Positions 45,695-54,339 of a stretch of DNA of 64,000 bases are shown in pieces. Position 1 is the stretch's first letter; each line of letters begins with the position of its first letter. Under the pieces are notes generated by a model. That model made no database searches and was not told where the DNA came from. It was given only the letters and a program-made list of their open reading frames with translations. The position numbers and the translations under genes were made by a program. Source of the DNA: Dolichospermum sp. LEGE 00240 (lineage in GTDB: Bacteria; Cyanobacteriota; Cyanobacteriia; Cyanobacteriales; Nostocaceae); contig NZ_JADEVZ010000014.1 of NCBI RefSeq assembly GCF_015207875.1, forward strand, positions 23,328 through 87,327, in the 5' to 3' direction.

Positions 45695-46309
45695 TTAACC
45701 TTCATAATTCATAGCGCCTAAATATTTAGTTAAAAACGGCGAAAAAACTTCATAAATCAAAGTTAGCGGTTGTCCATGATGCCAAAACAAATAATGACGA
45801 CCCCAAAAAGGTCCTTTTTCCTGAAAACCTGACTCTAACGCCTCTGAGTTACCATAATAAATACCTTGGACATCTCTATACAATTCAGTCCGTAACCGTG
45901 CTAGACTTGCCCAAATTGGTAAAGACTTGTTTTGTAAATACTCATCTACGTGACTTGCTTCCCACCAAGAAGCAGCATAATATAATCGCTGTCCAGAGGC
46001 AGTTCTTACCCACACCTGTCGGCGTACTCTTGGTCCCGGTAACATTTGAATTATATCCGGTGCATGATCTGAATTCATACCAATGGATGACATATCAATC
46101 ACATCAACTTCCGTCGGCTCACCAGTCAGCAATTGAACGTGCCGAGTCGGAGAACCATCACCCAAAAGCAATAATTGCCAGGTTGGAGCTAACTGAGTGT
46201 GAGGTAAACCCTTTTTAACAACTTCTTCCCCACCTTGCCATAAGGGAGTTAGGCAATGCCAAGCAGTTGGCAAGATTACGTTATCTGTCGGATTAAAAAT
46301 AGTAGTCAA
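45695..46309 (-). CDS. Chorismate lyase-like protein (DUF98/Ycf21 type)
   Basis: 204 residues. GDGSPTRHVQLLTGEPTEVD and PGPRVRRQVWVRTASGQRLYYAASWW are hallmarks of the cyanobacterial chorismate pyruvate-lyase family, which makes 4-hydroxybenzoate for the plastoquinone headgroup. Basic residues in the R-R-Q-V-W strand and the E-V-F-S at the end would form the product site. It is alone on the minus strand, convergent with the protease fragment. The family is clear; the enzyme activity is inferred from homologues. Confidence 0.8.
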   Translation of the reverse strand: MTTIFNPTDNVILPTAWHCLTPLWQGGEEVVKKGLPHTQLAPTWQLLLLGDGSPTRHVQLLTGEPTEVDVIDMSSIGMNSDHAPDIIQMLPGPRVRRQVWVRTASGQRLYYAASWWEASHVDEYLQNKSLPIWASLARLRTELYRDVQGIYYGNSEALESGFQEKGPFWGRHYLFWHHGQPLTLIYEVFSPFLTKYLGAMNYEG

Positions 46310-46570
46310 TTTTCTTTACAAAAGTTCATCTATCTATATACTATAGCGATCGCATTTGATTTAGAGTTCTCCAATTAAAAAAATATCCCAAAATTTATGG
46401 TGGTGCGGGCCGAAAAGCCCGCTAATAATACAAGAACGGGCAAGATGCCCATCCCACGAGATTGGATCATCTTTTTTGTGGAGTTCTCTTATCAATACTC
46501 CTAATTTCTCCTTCTGCCTTTGCGTGAGATCAAAAAATGTGGTTTATTTCCCCGAAAATCTTTGTAATAC
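46310..46570. repeat. Gap with dispersed palindromes
   Basis: No gene is seen. The stretch has two related hairpins, GCGGGCCGAAAAGCCCGC near 46406 and GGGCAAGATGCCC near 46438, the latter a relative of the palindrome at 3749. There is a GCGATCGC octamer near 46347. Confidence 0.55.
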
Positions 46571-46617
46571 TTAAAAACCCGCTGCTATAGTCATTTTTCT
46601 GACCTAACAGCGGGTTA
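46571..46617 (-). terminator. Intrinsic terminator after tRNA-Leu
   Basis: AACCCGCTG (46576-46584) pairs perfectly with CAGCGGGTT (46608-46616). On the minus strand the stem is followed by TTTTTAAG. It ends about 15 bp past the tRNA 3' end. Confidence 0.75.
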
Positions 46618-46630
46618 TTTACATTCAAAA

Positions 46631-46713
46631 TGCGGATGGCGAGACTCGAACTCGCAAGGGCTATGCCCACACGCACCTCAAGCGTGCGCGTATACCAATT
46701 CCGCCACATCCGC
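46631..46713 (-). tRNA. trnL: tRNA-Leu (anticodon GAG)
   Basis: 83 bases on the minus strand. The acceptor stem GCGGATG pairs with CATCCGC, with discriminator A. The anticodon arm is CACGC-TTGAGGT-GCGTG, giving anticodon GAG for leucine codons CUC/CUU. A long variable arm (GGGCATAGCCC) marks it as class II, and GAGTTCGAGTCTC is the T arm. The CCA end is not encoded. A terminator follows. Confidence 0.95.
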
Positions 46714-46993
46714 GCGGTTTTGAACACAGATTGTAGTATAACATAAAAAATCTCTCAAACACAAGATTTTTCAAATATTTCCCAAATATTTTTTGAATGG
46801 GTATGAGACTAACAGAAATATAGTTGCAGCACAAGTCATATTAAAAGGTCTAGGAAAGATGCCACATAATCTAATAGTCTGTTAAAAATTATGTTTGGGG
46901 ATCTCCTGTCACGATTTACAGTAATGCAACAGCTTTATGTCAACAGGATGGGAGAAAATGTGAATCTACTGGTACTGATATCGTAACTAGAAA

Positions 46994-48340
46994 ATGAAAT
47001 TTGACAAAATATTAATTGCCAATCGAGGGGAAATAGCCCTTCGCATTCTCCGAGCCTGTGAAGAAATGGGAATTGCCACAGTAGCTGTTCACTCGACTGT
47101 TGACAGAAATGCTCTCCACGTCCAACTTGCAGATGAAGCGGTTTGCATTGGTGAACCTGCCAGCAGTAAGAGTTATTTGAATATTCCCAATATTATTGCT
47201 GCTGCACTAACGCGCAATACTAGTGCCATTCATCCTGGTTATGGTTTTTTATCAGAGAACGCCAGATTTGCCGAAATTTGTGCCGACCACCACATTGCTT
47301 TTATTGGTCCTAGTCCTGAATCTATCAGGCTCATGGGGGATAAGTCCACAGCCAAAGAAACAATGCAAAAGGCTGGTGTACCTACAGTTCCCGGTAGTGA
47401 AGGGTTAGTAGAATCAGAAGCAGAAGGATTAGCGATCGCCAAAAAAATTGGTTATCCTGTGATGATTAAAGCTACCGCAGGCGGAGGCGGTCGAGGAATG
47501 CGGCTAGTCCGTTCCGAAGACGAATTTGTCAAACTTTTCTTCGCCGCACGGGGGGAAGCCGGAGCAGCTTTTGGCAACGCAGGCGTTTATATAGAAAAAT
47601 TTATTGAACGTCCCCGCCACATTGAATTTCAGATCCTAGCGGATAACTACGGTAATGTTATCCATCTGGGTGAAAGAGACTGTTCAATTCAGCGTCGTAA
47701 CCAAAAACTCCTAGAAGAAGCCCCTAGTCCTGCTCTTGACCCTGACTTACGGCAAAAAATGGGCAAAGCTGCCGTTAAAGCCGCCCAGTTTATTAACTAC
47801 ACCGGAGCAGGAACTATTGAGTTTCTTCTAGATAAATTCGGTAAGTTCTATTTCATGGAAATGAACACCCGGATACAAGTTGAGCATCCAGTCACGGAAA
47901 TGATTACTGGTATAGATTTAGTGGTTGAACAAATTCGCATTGCCCAAGGTGAAAGACTAAAGCTCACACAAAAAGAAGTGGTTCTGAGAGGACATTCCAT
48001 TGAATGCCGGATTAACGCCGAAGACCCAGATCATGATTTTCGTCCGGCCCCCGGCAGAATTAGCGGTTATCTTCCCCCTGGAGGACCAGGAGTGCGGATT
48101 GATTCCCACGTATACACGGACTACCATATCCCCCCTTACTACGACTCTCTCATAGGTAAATTAATTGTGTGGGGACCAGACCGAGCCACCGCCATTACCC
48201 GGATGAAACGCGCATTAAGAGAATGTGCCATTACAGGAGTCCCTACAACCATTCCCTTTCATCAAAAAATTATGGAAAACCCACAATTTTTAGAAGGTAA
48301 TATTTACACCAGCTTTGTCCAGGACATGAAAATGCAGTAA
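46994..48340 (+). CDS. accC: Acetyl-CoA carboxylase biotin carboxylase subunit
   Basis: 448 residues, standard length. [20 protein letters not shown] starts the biotin carboxylase N-domain; [12 protein letters not shown] is the ATP-grasp glycine-rich loop; [16 protein letters not shown] is the catalytic stretch with the Glu and Arg used for bicarbonate activation. It carboxylates biotin on AccB, the first step of fatty acid synthesis, and thus feeds malonyl-CoA to both membrane lipids and the Hgl synthase. It is monocistronic, preceded by a 280-bp AT-rich stretch and followed by STRR arrays. Confidence 0.97.
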   Translation: MKFDKILIANRGEIALRILRACEEMGIATVAVHSTVDRNALHVQLADEAVCIGEPASSKSYLNIPNIIAAALTRNTSAIHPGYGFLSENARFAEICADHHIAFIGPSPESIRLMGDKSTAKETMQKAGVPTVPGSEGLVESEAEGLAIAKKIGYPVMIKATAGGGGRGMRLVRSEDEFVKLFFAARGEAGAAFGNAGVYIEKFIERPRHIEFQILADNYGNVIHLGERDCSIQRRNQKLLEEAPSPALDPDLRQKMGKAAVKAAQFINYTGAGTIEFLLDKFGKFYFMEMNTRIQVEHPVTEMITGIDLVVEQIRIAQGERLKLTQKEVVLRGHSIECRINAEDPDHDFRPAPGRISGYLPPGGPGVRIDSHVYTDYHIPPYYDSLIGKLIVWGPDRATAITRMKRALRECAITGVPTTIPFHQKIMENPQFLEGNIYTSFVQDMKMQ

Positions 48341-48344
48341 TTAG

Positions 48345-48475
<131 letters not shown>

Positions 48476-48477
48476 AA

Positions 48478-48765
48478 TTACTTGTCTAACATGGTCAGTA
48501 ACCCTTGCTGACCTAGCAAAATTTCCCGGATAAAGCTGAAAATCGCCACCAAAATAATCGGGGTAATATCCACACCACCAATAGGTTGTACAAACTTCCG
48601 CAACGGGATTAAGAAGGGTTCAGTCGGCCAGGCGATTAGACTAAAAGGCAAACTATTGAGATTGATTTGGGGATACCACGTTAGAATAATGCGGAAAATA
48701 AATAAAAACGTCATCACTCCCAAAACCGGACCAAGAATCCAAGCAGTCAAGTTAACACCAGTCAT
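48478..48765 (-). CDS. YggT/Ycf19 family membrane protein
   Basis: 95 residues with two membrane segments (about 9-29 and 66-88). RIILTWYPQINLNSLPFSLI and W-P-T-E-P-F-L-I-P-L-R-K are the conserved YggT core. Family members in cyanobacteria and plastids affect chloroplast nucleoid arrangement or complex assembly. It is monocistronic and convergent with accC. Confidence 0.9.
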   Translation of the reverse strand: MTGVNLTAWILGPVLGVMTFLFIFRIILTWYPQINLNSLPFSLIAWPTEPFLIPLRKFVQPIGGVDITPIILVAIFSFIREILLGQQGLLTMLDK

Positions 48766-49117
48766 GTTGTTTAGCTACCATCTGTGAGAGAATCCAAAAC
48801 TTGGGCGCAAGTTGATAAACTTTAAGTTTTGTAACGTATTCTTCCCTCAATTTTAACTAAATAGTGCCATTTTATTGTGAGAATAGAAAAACAAAGTTAT
48901 TGACTTGGGATCATCAATCAAGTAAGTACCAAGTTAGATGTGCGGTATGTACTTAATTGAGATACATTCAGGAAATCGTCAACCCTGCATGAGTGGGGTT
49001 TCCCAGCACTCGATTGTATTACATCCGACCAATAACCCTGATAATCCTGTTTTACTTTTCAAGAAAGTAATCCAAGATTAAAATGAAAATAAACTGTGTA
49101 AAAAAAGGTTGAGAACT
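48766..49117. other. 352-bp gap upstream of psbX
   Basis: No gene apart from flanks. The stretch holds the divergent promoters of the YggT gene (minus) and psbX (plus). It is AT-rich and I see no clear repeat or riboswitch. Confidence 0.5.
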
Positions 49118-49237
49118 ATGACACCCTCTTTAGCAAATTTTCTTTGGAGTCTCCTTTGGGGGACTGCGATCGTCGTTATCCCTGCTACCATTGGTCTAAT
49201 TTTCATTAGCCAAAAAGATAAAATCCAACGTTTTTAA
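49118..49237 (+). CDS. psbX: Photosystem II protein PsbX
   Basis: A 39-residue single-pass membrane protein starting at the ATG 49118: MTPSLANFLWSLLWG, then a helix IVVIPATIGLIFISQ and the tail KDKIQRF. This is the well-conserved cyanobacterial PsbX, a small subunit at the periphery of photosystem II near cytochrome b559 that affects quinone exchange. A modest Shine-Dalgarno (AAGGTTGAG) lies just upstream. It is followed 150 bp later by the Ycf66-type gene. Confidence 0.93.
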   Translation: MTPSLANFLWSLLWGTAIVVIPATIGLIFISQKDKIQRF

Positions 49238-49386
49238 TTTTTGGGACTGGGGACTGGGGACTGGGGAAGCATCTTCTTTTTCTTTCTTCTAGACTCCAGT
49301 ATTCCTCTTCCACAATATTATGACTGGTTAAAATAGTGATAGTAAGTGTAACTCGTTAATATAGATTTGATATTAGGAAAACACCA

Positions 49387-50316
49387 ATGGTTAATTTGGG
49401 GCTGAACTCAGCCAGTGTTTTGGCTCAGGTGAATTTTGGAGCAAACTCAGCCAGTATTCTAGGAATTTTCCTAGCTGTAGCTGGAGCAGCATTGTACTTT
49501 CTTCGTTCTGTCCGCCCAGAACTCTCAAGAGATCAAGACATCTTTTTTGCCGCAGTTGGCTTGTTGTGCGGCTTTATTCTCGTATTTCAAGGATGGCGAC
49601 TTGATCCAATTTTGCAATTTGGTCAATTGCTTTTGGTCGGTTCTACAGTATTTTTTGCTGTCGAAAGTATTCGTCTGCGAAGTATCGCTACTCAACAAGC
49701 AAAACGAAATACTCCCATCGTGGACGATGAACGCGAGGTTAGCAGAAAATATTCTTATTCTGAGCGGCGCAACTATCAAGCTGAGATGGATGCGGATTTA
49801 GAACCGCTACCCTATGAAGAAGACGAAGAAGCCCCTCAGCGTCCGAGAATTCGCGGTAGTCGAGACGAACGTTCTACCCGTGACGACTATTACGAAGATC
49901 AGCCACCACGCAGTTCACCAAACCCACGTACCAGGGAAAAACCAGAATCACCAGAAAGAAAGCGTCGTAACAATTCTGGGCGTTCAGTCGGTCGTCCCAG
50001 TGAGGGTTATGAAGATGAAAATTGGGGTTCTACTCCCAAACCAGTTGACGATTGGGAAACTTCAAATTCCCAAGATGCAGTGAGAAAACCAGCACGTCGC
50101 AATAACACTGGCAATAATCGCCCTCAACGTCAAGAAAGTCGTGAGGATGATATTACCCCTACTCCTAGACCCAGAAAACGTCGTCCACCAAGAGATTCAG
50201 TTGCTCCCAGAAGACAGGATGATGATGAAGCTATCCCAACGGAATATGTTCCTTACAATCCCATTAACAAGCCAAATAACGAGCCAGATAATTCCGATTT
50301 TGATGATGACATTTAA
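49387..50316 (+). CDS. Ycf66 family protein with charged tail
   Basis: 309 residues. The first 100 residues form the Ycf66 membrane domain with three helices (about 20-40, 52-68 and 74-92; QDIFFAAVGLLCGFILVFQG). From 120 on it is very hydrophilic, rich in Arg, Asp, Pro and Asn, with repeated R-R/D-D patches, and probably disordered. Ycf66 is conserved in cyanobacteria and plastids; its function is unknown but it is linked to the photosynthetic membrane. A weakly repeated start, NLGLNSASVLAQ and NFGANSASILG, hints at an internal duplication of the N-terminus. Confidence 0.88.
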   Translation: MVNLGLNSASVLAQVNFGANSASILGIFLAVAGAALYFLRSVRPELSRDQDIFFAAVGLLCGFILVFQGWRLDPILQFGQLLLVGSTVFFAVESIRLRSIATQQAKRNTPIVDDEREVSRKYSYSERRNYQAEMDADLEPLPYEEDEEAPQRPRIRGSRDERSTRDDYYEDQPPRSSPNPRTREKPESPERKRRNNSGRSVGRPSEGYEDENWGSTPKPVDDWETSNSQDAVRKPARRNNTGNNRPQRQESREDDITPTPRPRKRRPPRDSVAPRRQDDDEAIPTEYVPYNPINKPNNEPDNSDFDDDI

Positions 50317-50348
50317 CACTTTTGGGGTTGACGACGGAAAACAGTAAT

Positions 50349-50909
50349 GTGAAAACATTTACACCTAGCTTCTGGCTCCAAAAGTCAATTTATTGGAGCC
50401 TAATTTTTGGTTTGACAAGTTTGCTGATATCTTGTAATGCTGATAATATCCCTCTGGGAGTTACTTCTCTGAATAGCCGATATACTGAAGAACAACCTGC
50501 TATCAGTGGTAATGGGCGTTTTTTGGCTTTTGTCTCCAATCGGTCTCGTTATCAGCAGTTGTTATTATACGATTTAGAAAATCAAAGTTTTATTCCTACA
50601 CCGAGATTAAACAGGCAGTCGGTAATTATAGAAAGTCCTAGTTTGAGTTATACAGGACGTTATATTTGTTATCTTACCAGTGATCAAGGTAGACCTGTTG
50701 TTGCACTTTACGATCGCGCTTCCCAACAATCACAAGTTTTGACCCCTACTTATCGTGGTTGGGTGAGAAATCCTAGTATCAGTCCTGATGGTCGTTATAT
50801 TGCGTTTGAATCCTCTAGTCGTGGACAATGGGATATTGAAGTTCTTGATAGAGGTCCAACTATTGAGTTAGATATTCCTAATGGTGCAAGGGTGTCAACT
50901 GAAAATTGA
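50349..50909 (+). CDS. TolB-like beta-propeller lipoprotein
   Basis: About 186 residues from the GTG at 50349. The N-terminus has a basic start, a hydrophobic stretch and a lipobox L-L-I-S-C, so it should be a lipoprotein. The rest has two or three TolB/PD40 repeats (ISGNGRFLAFVSNR, LSYTGRYICYLTSD, ISPDGRYIAFESSS). The family binds ligands or partners in the periplasm. The frame is open from 50322 (TTG) but the GTG gives a better signal peptide. It lies 32 bp after the Ycf66 gene and may be co-transcribed. Specific role unknown. Confidence 0.78.
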   Translation: MKTFTPSFWLQKSIYWSLIFGLTSLLISCNADNIPLGVTSLNSRYTEEQPAISGNGRFLAFVSNRSRYQQLLLYDLENQSFIPTPRLNRQSVIIESPSLSYTGRYICYLTSDQGRPVVALYDRASQQSQVLTPTYRGWVRNPSISPDGRYIAFESSSRGQWDIEVLDRGPTIELDIPNGARVSTEN

Positions 50910-51000
50910 CCGTTGGAAAATTTCTACACTTACTTATTCTCTAACTGAATATTTCAAGTGCATACCGCTATAATATTTATTACCAATAAAAGCTAACTTT

Positions 51001-51765
51001 ATGCTCCCTACTCTGAAGCAATTTGGTATTTTAACTGTATTTATGTTTTTTGTTCTTTCGACAAGATACCTAACTGTATCTTCGGTTCTCTATTGGTTGC
51101 TTTGGGTTCGTCGTCCCCCCTCTTGGGAGGTTCGTCGTCTCTATGATATGCACCAACGCAAGAGTAAAATGAAGAGTGAAATCAAATGGTCTCTTTTTTC
51201 CTGCTTTATTTTTGCATTACCAAGTGCTTTTATGATCGAAATGATCAACTTGGGATATACCAAGGTTTACTTAAACTTTATGGATTATGGTTGGGTTTAT
51301 TTACCTTTGAGTCTATTTATATATTTGATTCTCCACGACACTTATTTTTATTGGACTCATCGCTGGTTGCATATTCCTAGTATATATCGCCGCTTTCATC
51401 AAGTCCATCACGAATCTATCAACCCTACACCCTGGACTTCTTTTTCTTTTGATCCTGTTGAGAGTATGATTCAGGCAATTATCATTCCCCTGATGGTTTT
51501 TATTATTCCCATTCACATTAGTATGGTGGGATTATTACTAACGTTAATGACGATATTTGGTGTTGTCAATCATACGGGTTATGAAATTTATCCGTATTCA
51601 TGGATGCGTGGTTTTTGGGGTAAACATTGGATTACACCAACGCACCATAGTATTCATCATCACAAGTTTAATTGTAACTATGGTCTTTATTTTCGGTTTT
51701 GGGATAAATTAATGAACACCGATGGAATGGTCAAAACGCAGATAAACGCAGATAAACGCAGATAA
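51001..51765 (+). CDS. Fatty acid hydroxylase/sterol desaturase family protein
   Basis: 254 residues with about four membrane segments. The di-iron histidine boxes are intact: H-D-T-Y-F-Y-W-T-H, H-Q-V-H-H and H-H-S-I-H-H-H near the C-terminus. Such enzymes hydroxylate or desaturate lipids, sterols or carotenoids. The last residues come from a short tandem repeat (CGCAGATAAA at 51735-51767) that provides the stop. The substrate is open; hydroxylation of a lipid or carotenoid is possible. Confidence 0.82.
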   Translation: MLPTLKQFGILTVFMFFVLSTRYLTVSSVLYWLLWVRRPPSWEVRRLYDMHQRKSKMKSEIKWSLFSCFIFALPSAFMIEMINLGYTKVYLNFMDYGWVYLPLSLFIYLILHDTYFYWTHRWLHIPSIYRRFHQVHHESINPTPWTSFSFDPVESMIQAIIIPLMVFIIPIHISMVGLLLTLMTIFGVVNHTGYEIYPYSWMRGFWGKHWITPTHHSIHHHKFNCNYGLYFRFWDKLMNTDGMVKTQINADKRR

Positions 51766-52153
51766 ATTTGTACTTCGTTAGACGAGGAAATACTATAAAA
51801 GATGATGGTTTTTGAGGAGAAATAGAGCTTTTTCCATTTTATAATTGAAAATCTGGATATAGAATTATGTTCGTTCTAACACTGGTAATAGAAAAATAAT
51901 TCTCAACTACTTGGCAAATAAAAAATCATCTGCTATATTTAGGTCATACCCAAAAACCTAATCCCCTAATCCCCTGTCCCTACGGGGATGTAGAGACGTT
52001 CATCAGAGCGTCTCTACTCTTTTGTATTCATATTGCTATCAGGTTTAGGGAGAAAAACTTTCTTAAATTTTGGATCTTGAATCTTCAATCCAAAATCCAA
52101 AATCCAAAATCCAAAATTTAAAATCTAAAATCTAAAATTCAGTTGCTTCCTAG
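51766..52153. repeat. Repeat-filled gap before gatC
   Basis: No gene is seen. It holds a TAGAGACGTTCATC / GAGCGTCTCTA hairpin (about 51990-52017) and a tandem array of (AATCCAA) and (AATCTAA) units at about 52086-52137. Confidence 0.7.
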
Positions 52154-52444
52154 CTAATCAGCATTAAGAATTTTGGGAACTCGGAAAAAATCTCCTTCCT
52201 GTTGAGGTGCACTGTTGAGGATTGCTTCTCGTTCGGCATAGGGTTGGAGAATATCTTCTCTGGTGACGTTGCTAACATCAATAGCTCTGGTTGTCGGTGC
52301 TACGTTGGTGACATCCAGTTGATTTAGTTGTTCTATATAGTCTAGAATACCACCCAGTTGAGTGGTAAATTGTGCTTCTTCGTCTGCTGTTAATTCTAAA
52401 CGAGCGAGATTAGCGACTTTACGAACTTGTTCACTATCAATCAT
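52154..52444 (-). CDS. gatC: Glutamyl-tRNA(Gln) amidotransferase subunit C
   Basis: 96 residues, standard GatC. The N-terminus reads MIDSEQVRKVANLARLELTA and the motif LGGILDYIEQLNQLDV follows, then DVSNVTREDILQPYAEREAI with a C-terminal FFRVPKILN. GatC wraps GatA and GatB in the enzyme that converts Glu-tRNA(Gln) to Gln-tRNA(Gln), essential in cyanobacteria, which lack GlnRS. It is downstream of ycf3, separated by heptamer repeats (52446-52500). Confidence 0.95.
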   Translation of the reverse strand: MIDSEQVRKVANLARLELTADEEAQFTTQLGGILDYIEQLNQLDVTNVAPTTRAIDVSNVTREDILQPYAEREAILNSAPQQEGDFFRVPKILNAD

Positions 52445-52445
52445 A

Positions 52446-52500
52446 ATTTGTTAATTGTCAGTTGTCGGTTGTCAGTTGTTCGTTGTCAGTTGTGAGGCAA
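52446..52500. repeat. Heptameric repeats between ycf3 and gatC
   Basis: Units of the TTGTCAG type (TTGTCAGTTGTCGGTTGTCAG) precede gatC. They belong to the same STRR family as 38333-38423. Confidence 0.75.
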
Positions 52501-52533
52501 AATTTTACAACCGACTAATGGCTAATGCCTAAG

Positions 52534-53055
52534 TTAAAAGAATACGTCAATTTGCGATCGCCCGGTGGTTTTTATCCAGTTCTGAGCTTCAATATAGTTA
52601 TTGGGAGCCATACGAATCGCTCTAATCCAATAATCCGCTGCTTGATCAAGTAATGCTTCACCACCGTCATTATCCCCTGCTTCCTTAGCTCTCTCACCTT
52701 GAAAATGATAAATCACGGCAATATTATTCAAGGCTTGGGGTAATTGTGGATTTAACTCAATGGCCTGATGATAATACTCTAAAGCCTTATTATGATCGCC
52801 GTTACTGGCATAAATTAAACCCATGTTATAAAGGATATAACTCCGATCATTAGAGTCTTCCTCCATTTCTAAGGCTTCTGTATAGTAGTCTAGTGCTTCG
52901 GCATATTCGCCTTCTGCCTGTGCGGACATTCCATCTCGATAATAAACAAAGGCTTCTTTCGCCTTTTTGTTGGTTGGCAATATCTTGAGAATGATATCTG
53001 CCATTACTGTAAAGGATTTGTCAACAAAGTTATCGTTTTTCTGTGTTCTTGGCAT
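52534..53055 (-). CDS. ycf3: Photosystem I assembly protein Ycf3
   Basis: 173 residues with three tetratricopeptide repeats: [40 protein letters not shown] and a third around [20 protein letters not shown]. The N-terminal [20 protein letters not shown] is the Ycf3 signature. It is a peripheral thylakoid chaperone needed to assemble photosystem I. It is followed by gatC, with a possible shared transcript. Confidence 0.96.
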   Translation of the reverse strand: MPRTQKNDNFVDKSFTVMADIILKILPTNKKAKEAFVYYRDGMSAQAEGEYAEALDYYTEALEMEEDSNDRSYILYNMGLIYASNGDHNKALEYYHQAIELNPQLPQALNNIAVIYHFQGERAKEAGDNDGGEALLDQAADYWIRAIRMAPNNYIEAQNWIKTTGRSQIDVFF

Positions 53056-53296
53056 ATTTGTCTCTATGGTTGCTTAATTGCAGCATACCGCTAATTTAAC
53101 TAATTTTTGGAGGTTTGAGTTATCCCAAATTAATATGAAGCTTCATGAAGTAAGATTTCCAGAATTATTGACCGCAGATAAACGCAGTTAAATTTTAAAT
53201 TATTTTGTTATTTTGTTTCCATTTCCGAAACGGAAGTAAATACTATTGTATAACCGAGTTAAGTTAACTATTGCACACAAGCCACACCCAGCCGCG

Positions 53297-54247
53297 ATGG
53301 TAAAAGAAATAGCAGTTCGCACCACTGGACTCACTAAGCAATTTGAAAGACATATTGCTGTCAATGATGTTGACTTAGAAATCCATACGGGTGAAGTTTA
53401 CGGATTAATTGGTCCTAATGGTGCAGGTAAAACCACCCTAATTCGGATGTTGGCCACTGCTGAAGAACCCACTACGGGGGAGATTTATATTAATGGCGAT
53501 CTTCTTCTTCGAGATCAAAACAACCTAAAACTTAAACGTCGTCTTGGTTATTTACCCGATGACTACCCACTGTATGAAGATTTGACAGTTTGGGACTATT
53601 TAGATTATTTTGCCCGATTGTATCACTTACAAGGAAAGCGTCGTACCCAACGTCTGTACGAAGTTTTAGAACTAATTCAACTGGGTAATAAACGACATAG
53701 TATGATTTCTACCCTCTCACGGGGGATGAAACAGCGTTTAAGTTTAGCCCGCACCATTATTCATGAACCAATTTTACTACTTTTAGATGAACCTGTTTCG
53801 GGACTTGATCCTATTGCGCGGATGCAGTTCCGGGAAATTATTAAGGCTTTGCAAGAAGCCGGCATGACAATTTTAATTTCTTCTCATGTACTTAGCGACT
53901 TAGCAGAGTTATGTACATCCGTAGGAATTATGGAATTAGGTTTTTTAGTGGAAAGTTCTTCACTCAAACATCTCTATCAACGTCTTTCCCGACAGCAGAT
54001 TTTTATCTCTACCTTGGGCAATATAGATATATTAGTGAGTGAATTAAAAAATCATCCCTTAGTGGAAGAATGGGAATTAATACTTAGTCAAAATAGTGTG
54101 CGAGTAAATTTTTCCGGTAAACCAGAAGATTCGGCTGATTTATTGCGATCGCTTGTCAGTGCAGGAATTCCCTTAACAGAGTTTCATTGTACCCAAGAAG
54201 ACCTAGAAACTATTTTCCTCAAATTAGGTCATAAACAAGCATCATAG
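53297..54247 (+). CDS. ABC transporter ATP-binding protein
   Basis: About 316 residues from the ATG at 53297; the frame is open from a TTG at 53246, which would add 17 residues. The Walker A is G-P-N-G-A-G-K-T-T, the signature T-L-S-R-G-M-K-Q-R and Walker B L-L-L-L-D-E-P followed by D-P-I-A-R. The C-terminal 90 residues are the extra domain usual in ABC-2 type exporters. It pairs with the permease gene 92 bp downstream. The cargo of this ABC-2 exporter is unknown. Confidence 0.9.
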   Translation: MVKEIAVRTTGLTKQFERHIAVNDVDLEIHTGEVYGLIGPNGAGKTTLIRMLATAEEPTTGEIYINGDLLLRDQNNLKLKRRLGYLPDDYPLYEDLTVWDYLDYFARLYHLQGKRRTQRLYEVLELIQLGNKRHSMISTLSRGMKQRLSLARTIIHEPILLLLDEPVSGLDPIARMQFREIIKALQEAGMTILISSHVLSDLAELCTSVGIMELGFLVESSSLKHLYQRLSRQQIFISTLGNIDILVSELKNHPLVEEWELILSQNSVRVNFSGKPEDSADLLRSLVSAGIPLTEFHCTQEDLETIFLKLGHKQAS

Positions 54248-54339
54248 ATAATTTTGGATTTTAGATTTTGGATTTATCTTCTGCACAAACTTAAAAATTG
54301 TTCCCAAATAAAACTTCTCAACTTTTAGAGGTATTGACA

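Noticed and set aside
46530..46727. 65-residue open frame on the minus strand
   Set aside because: It covers the tRNA-Leu gene and its terminator; the tRNA fully explains the sequence.
49547..50347. Several 60-90-residue frames overlapping the Ycf66-type gene
   Set aside because: Out-of-frame shadows of a low-complexity, Arg/Asp-rich region.
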